Assembly (NCBI RefSeq): GCF_020102855.1
Contig: NZ_JADHZD010000005.1
Span: 124,001 to 188,000 of the forward strand
Length of the DNA stretch: 64,000 nt
Direction: 5' to 3'
Source: Nocardioides lacusdianchii
Lineage (GTDB): Bacteria; Actinomycetota; Actinomycetes; Propionibacteriales; Nocardioidaceae
Shown: positions 59,877 to 64,000 of the stretch, piece after piece
Layout: each line of letters opens with the position of its first letter
How positions within the stretch are numbered: the first letter of the stretch is position 1
Program-made: the position numbers and the translations under genes
The notes under the pieces: model-generated
Seen by the model: only the letters and a program-made list of their open reading frames with translations
Databases searched by the model: none
What the model was told of the DNA's origin: nothing

Positions 59877-61039
59877 GCGGTTTCGAGGCTCGCTCCGCTC
59901 GCACCTCAACCAGCGAGGTGGCGGCGCTGCGTGCGACCGCCGCCGAGTTCGTACGTCGTGAGGTGGCACCGCACCTCCAGGACTGGGAGGACGTGGGCGA
60001 GATCCCGCGCACGCTGCACCGCACGGCCGGCGAGCTGGGGCTGATCGGCGTCGGCTTCGCCGAGGAGGTCGGCGGCAGCGGCGGCGACCTGCTCGACTCG
60101 GTCGCGATGCAGGAGGCGATGTTCGACGCCGGTGCGTCCAGCGGCCTGATGGCCGGTCTCTTCACCGCCGGGATCGCGCTGCCGCACATCGCGGCCAGCG
60201 GCAACGCCGACCTCGTCGACCGGTTCGTATGCCCCACGCTGGCCGGCGACCTCATCGGCTCGCTCGCGATCACCGAGCCCGGCGGCGGCTCCGACGTCGC
60301 GCGGATCACCACCCGCGCCGAGCGGGTCGGTGACCACTACGTCGTCAACGGCGCCAAGACCTTCATCACCTCGGGCGTGCGGGCCGACTTCGTCACTGCC
60401 GCCGTCCGGACCGGTGGCCCCGGCCACGGCGGGATCTCGCTGCTCGTCATCGAGAAGGGGACGCCCGGCTTCACCGTCGACCGTGCGCTGCGCAAGATGG
60501 GTTGGCACTGCTCCGACACCGCGGAGCTGTCCTTCGTCGACGTACGCGTCCCGGCGGCCAATCTCGTCGGCGACGAGGGTGCCGGGTTCGGGCAGATCGC
60601 CGAGCAGTTCGTCGTGGAGCGGATCGCGCTGGCGGTGCACGGCTACGGCATCGCGGCGCGCTCGCTCGACCTCGCCGCGGCGTACGCCCGTGAGCGGACG
60701 ACGTTCGGCCGTCCGCTGGTCGACAACCAGACCGTCCAGCACACGCTGGTCGAGATGCGCCGCCAGGTCGAGGTCGCGCGCGCCTACACGCACGCCGTCG
60801 CCGCACGCCACGTCGCAGGCGAGTTCGTCGTCGCCGAGGCGTGCCTGGCCAAGCAGACGGCGGTCGACTGCGCGTCGTACGTCTGCGACCGGGCCGTCCA
60901 GGTGTTCGGCGGCTCCGGATACATGCACGGGACCGAGGTCGAGCGGCACTACCGCGACGCCCGGATCCTGCCGATCGGGGGCGGCGCCGACGAGGTGCTG
61001 CGCGACCTGACGGCCAAGCTGATGGGTTATGCGTCATGA
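59873..61039 (+). CDS. Acyl-CoA dehydrogenase with repeat-derived N-terminus
   Basis: 388 residues. The ACAD fold starts near residue 14 (EVAALRATAAEFVRREVAPHLQDWEDVGEIPRTLHRTAGELGLIGVGF). FAD/substrate motifs are LAITEPGGGSDVARI and FITSGVRADFVTAAVRTG; the C-terminal region is VQVFGGSGYMHGTEVERHYRDARI. Residues 3-13 (GFEARSARTST) are encoded by dispersed repeat A and replace the usual short start. The gene is coupled to AtuA (ATGA) and to a 9-codon frame downstream. The substrate is probably a branched or citronellyl-like acyl-CoA. Confidence 0.92.
   Translation: MSGFEARSARTSTSEVAALRATAAEFVRREVAPHLQDWEDVGEIPRTLHRTAGELGLIGVGFAEEVGGSGGDLLDSVAMQEAMFDAGASSGLMAGLFTAGIALPHIAASGNADLVDRFVCPTLAGDLIGSLAITEPGGGSDVARITTRAERVGDHYVVNGAKTFITSGVRADFVTAAVRTGGPGHGGISLLVIEKGTPGFTVDRALRKMGWHCSDTAELSFVDVRVPAANLVGDEGAGFGQIAEQFVVERIALAVHGYGIAARSLDLAAAYARERTTFGRPLVDNQTVQHTLVEMRRQVEVARAYTHAVAARHVAGEFVVAEACLAKQTAVDCASYVCDRAVQVFGGSGYMHGTEVERHYRDARILPIGGGADEVLRDLTAKLMGYAS
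59879..59918. repeat. Dispersed repeat A inside the acyl-CoA dehydrogenase 5' end
   Basis: GGTTTCGAGGCTCG, CTCCGCTCG, CACCTCAACCAGCGAGG. Read as GFEARSARTSTSE, the same frame as in padR. Confidence 0.85.
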
Positions 61040-61065
61040 CCACGACAGAGAAGGACTCCCGATGA
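61036..61065 (+). CDS. Nine-residue relay ORF between the dehydrogenase and SRPBCC genes
   Basis: MTTTEKDSR. Its ATG overlaps the stop of the dehydrogenase (ATGA) and its TGA overlaps the ATG of the SRPBCC gene (ATGA). The AGAAGGA inside it is the ribosome site for the next gene. It would let a terminating ribosome re-initiate twice. No peptide function is claimed. Confidence 0.35.
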   Translation: MTTTEKDSR

Positions 61066-61532
61066 TCAAGCTGCCGTCCCTGGGTGACGAGGTCTCCGTC
61101 TGGATGGACGCCCCGCCCGCTGAGGTCTGGGACCTCGTCAGCGACGTGACCAGGATCGGGGAGTTCAGCCCCGAGACGTTCGAGGCCAAGTGGACCCGTG
61201 GGTCCACCGGTCCCGAGGTGGGGGCCTACTTCGCCGGTCACGTGAAGCGCAACGGCGTGGGCCCGACGTACTGGTCGCCGTGCCGCGTCACCGCCTGCGA
61301 GCCCGAGGAGGTCTTCGAGTTCTCCGTCGGCACCGACGCGGTGACGGTCAACAACTGGGGCTACCGGCTCGAGCCGAAGGACGGCGGGACGCTGGTCACC
61401 GAGTACTTCCGGATGGAGCCGTCGCTCTTCACGCGCGTCTACTGGACCCTCCTCGGCGCGCTGCGCGGACGCACCAACCGCAAGGGGATGCGTACGACGC
61501 TGGAGCGGATGAAGGCGGTGGTCGAGGCATGA
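61062..61532 (+). CDS. SRPBCC family protein (polyketide cyclase/dehydrase-like)
   Basis: 156 residues, START/Bet v1-like helix-grip fold: VSVWMDAPPAEVWDLVSDVTRIGEFSPETFEAKWTRG, AYFAGHVKRNG, and a C-terminal long helix (RTNRKGMRTTLERMKAVVEA). Binds a hydrophobic ligand, possibly an acyl intermediate of the operon. ATG 61062 has AGAAGGA 5-10 bases upstream; the longer frame from 61029 runs into the previous gene. The stop overlaps the carboxylase ATG. Confidence 0.85.
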   Translation: MIKLPSLGDEVSVWMDAPPAEVWDLVSDVTRIGEFSPETFEAKWTRGSTGPEVGAYFAGHVKRNGVGPTYWSPCRVTACEPEEVFEFSVGTDAVTVNNWGYRLEPKDGGTLVTEYFRMEPSLFTRVYWTLLGALRGRTNRKGMRTTLERMKAVVEA

Positions 61533-63241
61533 CCGCCCTCGGTGGTCGAGTAGCCGACGAGGGACGAGGAGGCGTATCGAGACCCGGCAACCGCGAGGCT
61601 ATGGTCGAGAAGCTCGCCGACCTCGACGCCCAGCACGCGGTGGCTGTCGCGGGCGGCGGGGAGAAGTACGTCGACCGCCACCACGCGCGCGGCAAGCTGA
61701 CCGCCCGCGAGCGGATCGAGCTGCTCCTCGACCCGGGGTCGGCCTTCCTCGAGCTCTCGCCGCTGGCCGCGTGGGGGTCCGACTTCACCGTCGGCGCCTC
61801 GGTGGTCACCGGCATCGGCGTGGTGGAGGGCGTGGAGTGCATGATCAGCGCCAACGACCCCACCGTGAAGGGCGGCGCCAGCAACCCCTGGACGGTGAAG
61901 AAGATCTTCCGCGCCTCGCAGATCGCCGAGGAGAACGACCTCCCGACGATCTCGCTCGTCGAGTCGGGCGGTGCGGACCTGCCGACGCAGAAGGAGATCT
62001 TCATCCCCGGCGGCAAGCTCTTCCGGGACCTCACGCGGGCCTCGGCGCGACGCCAGCCCACGATCGCGCTCGTCTTCGGCAACTCCACCGCGGGTGGGGC
62101 GTACGTCCCCGGCATGAGCGACTACACCGTCTTCGTGCGCGGCGGGGCCAAGGTGTTCCTCGGCGGCCCGCCCCTGGTGAAGATGGCCACGGGCGAGGAG
62201 TCCGACGACGAGTCGCTGGGCGGTGCGGAGATGCACGCCCGCGTGTCGGGGCTCGCCGACTACCTCGCCGAGGACGAGCACGACGCGATCCGGATCGGGC
62301 GGCGGATCGTGGCCCGGCTCAACCGCCGCTCCTCTCGCTGGTCGAGTAGGGCGAGGAACGAGCCCGTATCGAGACCCACTGATGGCCGAGGTCTCGATAC
62401 GCGGCCTCTCGTCCCTCACGGCCGCTACTCGACCACCGAAGGTTGGGCCGAGCCCGACGCCGACCCCGAGGGCCTCCTCGACCTCATCCCGACCGACCTC
62501 AAGGAGCCGTTCGACCCCCGCGAGGTCATCGTGCGGATCGTCGACGGCACGAGCGAGCACAACGGCCGGCCCTTCGACGAGTTCAAGCCGCTCTACGGCA
62601 CCTCGCTCGTCACCGGCTGGGCCGAGCTGCACGGCCGGCCGATCGGCATCCTGGCCAACGCCCAGGGGGTGCTGTTCTCCGAGGAGGCGCAGAAGGCGAC
62701 GCAGTTCATCCAGCTCGCCAACTCCTCGCACACCCCGCTGCTGTTCCTGCACAACACGACCGGCTACATGGTCGGCAAGGACTACGAGCAGGGCGGGATC
62801 ATCAAGCACGGCGCGATGATGATCAACGCGGTCTCCAACTCCACCGTGCCGCACCTCAGCGTGATCATGGGCGCGTCCTACGGCGCCGGCAACTACGGGA
62901 TGAACGGCCGCGCCTTCGACCCGCGCTTCCTCTTCACCTGGCCCAGCGCGAAGTCCGCCGTCATGGGCCCGGCCCAGCTCGCCGGCGTCCTCGAGATCGT
63001 CGCCCAGCAGTCCGCCGAGTCCAAGGGCGAGGTCTTCGACGCCGAGGGCTTCAAGGGCGTCAAGGACTACGTCGAGGCCTCGGTCGAGGAGCAGTCCCTG
63101 CCCTACTTCCTGTCCGGGATGCTCTACGACGACGGCGTCATCGACCCCCGCGACACCCGCACGGTGCTCGCGATCTGCCTCAGCGTCATCGCCAACGCGC
63201 CGATCCGGGGCGCCGACCGATTCGGGGTGTTCCGCCCGTGA
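61529..63241 (+). CDS. Acyl-CoA carboxylase beta subunit (carboxyltransferase) with two repeat-derived insertions
   Basis: 570 residues, longer than the ~535 expected of methylcrotonyl-/geranyl-CoA carboxylase beta subunits. N-half: SISANDPTVKGG-type acyl-CoA binding (CMISANDPTVKGGASNPWTVKK), GNSTAGGAYVPGMSDYTVFV. C-half: GILANAQGVLFSEEAQKATQFIQLAN, IMGASYGAGNYGMNGRAFDPRFLF. Residues 5-18 (GGRVADEGRGGVSR) and about 271-302 (WSSRARNEPVSRPTDG through GRYST) are encoded by dispersed repeat B at 61541-61584 and 62339-62435. The second is in the linker between the two crotonase subdomains. It transfers CO2 from biotin to an acyl-CoA. The stop overlaps the alpha subunit start. Confidence 0.9.
   Translation: MTALGGRVADEGRGGVSRPGNREAMVEKLADLDAQHAVAVAGGGEKYVDRHHARGKLTARERIELLLDPGSAFLELSPLAAWGSDFTVGASVVTGIGVVEGVECMISANDPTVKGGASNPWTVKKIFRASQIAEENDLPTISLVESGGADLPTQKEIFIPGGKLFRDLTRASARRQPTIALVFGNSTAGGAYVPGMSDYTVFVRGGAKVFLGGPPLVKMATGEESDDESLGGAEMHARVSGLADYLAEDEHDAIRIGRRIVARLNRRSSRWSSRARNEPVSRPTDGRGLDTRPLVPHGRYSTTEGWAEPDADPEGLLDLIPTDLKEPFDPREVIVRIVDGTSEHNGRPFDEFKPLYGTSLVTGWAELHGRPIGILANAQGVLFSEEAQKATQFIQLANSSHTPLLFLHNTTGYMVGKDYEQGGIIKHGAMMINAVSNSTVPHLSVIMGASYGAGNYGMNGRAFDPRFLFTWPSAKSAVMGPAQLAGVLEIVAQQSAESKGEVFDAEGFKGVKDYVEASVEEQSLPYFLSGMLYDDGVIDPRDTRTVLAICLSVIANAPIRGADRFGVFRP
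61541..61584. repeat. Dispersed repeat B half-unit in the carboxylase 5' end
   Basis: GGTGGTCGAGTAG (61541-61553), spacer GACGAGGGACGAGGAG region, GGCGTATCGAGACC ending at 61584. Read in frame as GGRVADEGRGGVSRP. Confidence 0.85.
62339..62435. repeat. Dispersed repeat B, complete palindrome inside the carboxylase gene
   Basis: Outer arms TGGTCGAGTAG (62339-62349) and complement (62425-62435); inner arms GTATCGAGACC (62366-62376) and GGTCTCGATAC (62390-62400). The 97 bases are in frame, without a stop, and read through the linker of the carboxyltransferase. Confidence 0.9.
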
Positions 63242-64000
63242 CCACGCTCATCAGGCTCCTCGCCGTCGCCAACCGCGGCGAGATCGCCAGCCGCGTCTTC
63301 ACCACCTGCCGTCGGCTCGGCATCGAGAGCCAGGCGCTCTTCTCCGACGCGGACGCCGGGCTTCCCTACGTCGACGACGCCGACATCGCGACCCGTCTCC
63401 CCGGGCGTACGCCTGCTGAGACCTACCTCGACGCCGACCGGGTGATCAACGCGATCCGGGCTGCCGGTGGCCAGTCGGTCCACCCGGGCTACGGCTTCCT
63501 GTCCGAGAACGCCGACTTCGCGCGCGCGGTGCAGGACGCGGGGCTGGTCTGGATCGGCCCGCCCCCCGACGCCATCGAGGCGATGGGCTCCAAGACCCGC
63601 GCCAAGGACCTGATGCGTGATGCGGGCGTGCCGGTCCTCGAGGCCCCCGAGGCCCCGACGGAGACGGACCTGCCGCTGCTGGTGAAGGCGAGCGCGGGCG
63701 GTGGCGGGCGCGGCATGCGCGTGGTCCGCTCGCTCGACCGGCTGGACGCCGAGCTCGAGGCGGCGCGCGCCGAGGCGCTGAGCGCCTTCGGCGACGGGTC
63801 GGTCTTCGTGGAGCCGTACGTCGAGACCGGGCGCCACGTCGAGGTCCAGATCCTCTTCGACACGCACGGAAACGGCATCGCCCTCGGCGACCGCGACTGC
63901 TCGCTGCAGCGCCGCCACCAGAAGGTGCTGGAGGAGGCGCCGGCACCGGGGCTCCCCGACGGCGTACGCCGGGCGATGCACGAGGCGGCCGTCGCTGCCG
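63238..64000 (+). CDS. Acyl-CoA carboxylase alpha subunit, biotin carboxylase (3' end outside window)
   Basis: Open to the window edge, 254 codons visible. The biotin carboxylase N-terminal domain is LLAVANRGEIASRVFTTCRRLGIESQALFSDADAG; YLDADRVINAIRAAGGQSVHPGYGFLSENADFARA follows; the ATP-grasp glycine loop is VKASAGGGGRGMRVV; then VFVEPYVETGRHVEVQILFDTHGN and RDCSLQRRHQKVLEEAP. GTG 63238 overlaps the beta-subunit stop (GTGA). It carboxylates biotin for the upstream carboxyltransferase. The domain order (biotin carboxylase first) predicts a C-terminal biotinyl domain beyond the window. Confidence 0.93.
   Translation, partial: MTTLIRLLAVANRGEIASRVFTTCRRLGIESQALFSDADAGLPYVDDADIATRLPGRTPAETYLDADRVINAIRAAGGQSVHPGYGFLSENADFARAVQDAGLVWIGPPPDAIEAMGSKTRAKDLMRDAGVPVLEAPEAPTETDLPLLVKASAGGGGRGMRVVRSLDRLDAELEAARAEALSAFGDGSVFVEPYVETGRHVEVQILFDTHGNGIALGDRDCSLQRRHQKVLEEAPAPGLPDGVRRAMHEAAVAA

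Overview
This window looks like chromosomal DNA of a high-GC actinobacterium, most likely Nocardioides or a close relative (Nocardioidaceae). The support is very high GC with G/C-ending codons, many GTG starts, many apparently leaderless genes (a TAnnnT-like -10 box 6-7 nt before the start codon), a DUF222/HNH ('13E12') gene, an arr gene, an EthA-type monooxygenase, and dispersed palindromes built on GGTCTCGATAC / GGTGGTCGAGTAG and GGTTTCGAGGCTCG / CACCTCAACCAGCG. The genus is inference; no rRNA or tRNA gene is present to confirm it. No stretch longer than about 300 bases lacks a gene.

Layout. 1-3317: end of an FAD-linked oxidase, a pirin and a GH1 beta-glucosidase. 3346-10073: glycan or cell-surface block with a sulfotransferase, three linked glycosyltransferases and UDP-glucose dehydrogenase. 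10173-15257: secreted collagen-like protein, PPOX protein, small proteins, DUF998, DUF1810, FabH, acetyltransferase and alpha/beta hydrolase. 15279-20383: HrpB helicase, DUF222/HNH protein, Arr (rifamycin ADP-ribosyltransferase) and a lipoprotein. 20641-26467: DDAH-type hydrolase, a frameshifted AtoE-type transporter, TerC, a heliorhodopsin and a divergent DoxX-like protein. 26472-31193: acyl-CoA ligase, small secreted protein, and FadH with a PadR regulator. 31345-35573: AbiEi/DUF559-like protein, then a WXG100 polymorphic toxin cassette with putative immunity genes. 35662-41328: racemase/CoA transferase, glutamine amidotransferase, MFS transporter, EthA and a LacI regulator. 41330-43680: arsenic island arsC-acr3-arsR / arsI. 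43908-49632: DEAD-box helicase, LLM oxidoreductase, CPBP protease, epimerase and Na+/H+ antiporter. 49738-54059: MerR regulator divergent from thiolase and FadB. 54210-56442: ABC exporter. 56610-64000: TetR-controlled operon of a TIGR03084 protein, AtuA, acyl-CoA dehydrogenase, SRPBCC protein and acyl-CoA carboxylase beta and alpha subunits, the last cut by the window edge.

How the genes work together. Fatty-acid and branched-chain acyl-CoA catabolism dominates: ligase, dienoyl-CoA reductase, racemase, thiolase/FadB and the AtuA/carboxylase operon, each with its own local regulator and a visible candidate operator. The arsenic genes form a complete divergent detoxification unit. The WXG100 cassette reads as a type VII secretion effector with two small partners and downstream immunity-like genes.

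Most notable observations. (1) The dispersed palindromes are not confined to gaps. They are read as protein inside AccD (twice), at the N-terminus of the acyl-CoA dehydrogenase, at the C-terminus of PadR and probably at the N-terminus of AtuA. (2) The heliorhodopsin gene has a perfect 16-bp palindrome of DosR/DevR-box form about 49 bp upstream of its probable start. (3) The AtoE-type transporter is broken by a 7-bp tandem duplication. (4) The 3' end of the HNH gene is duplicated about 1.2 kb downstream, bracketing arr. (5) There is a two-storey 76-bp hairpin after fadB.
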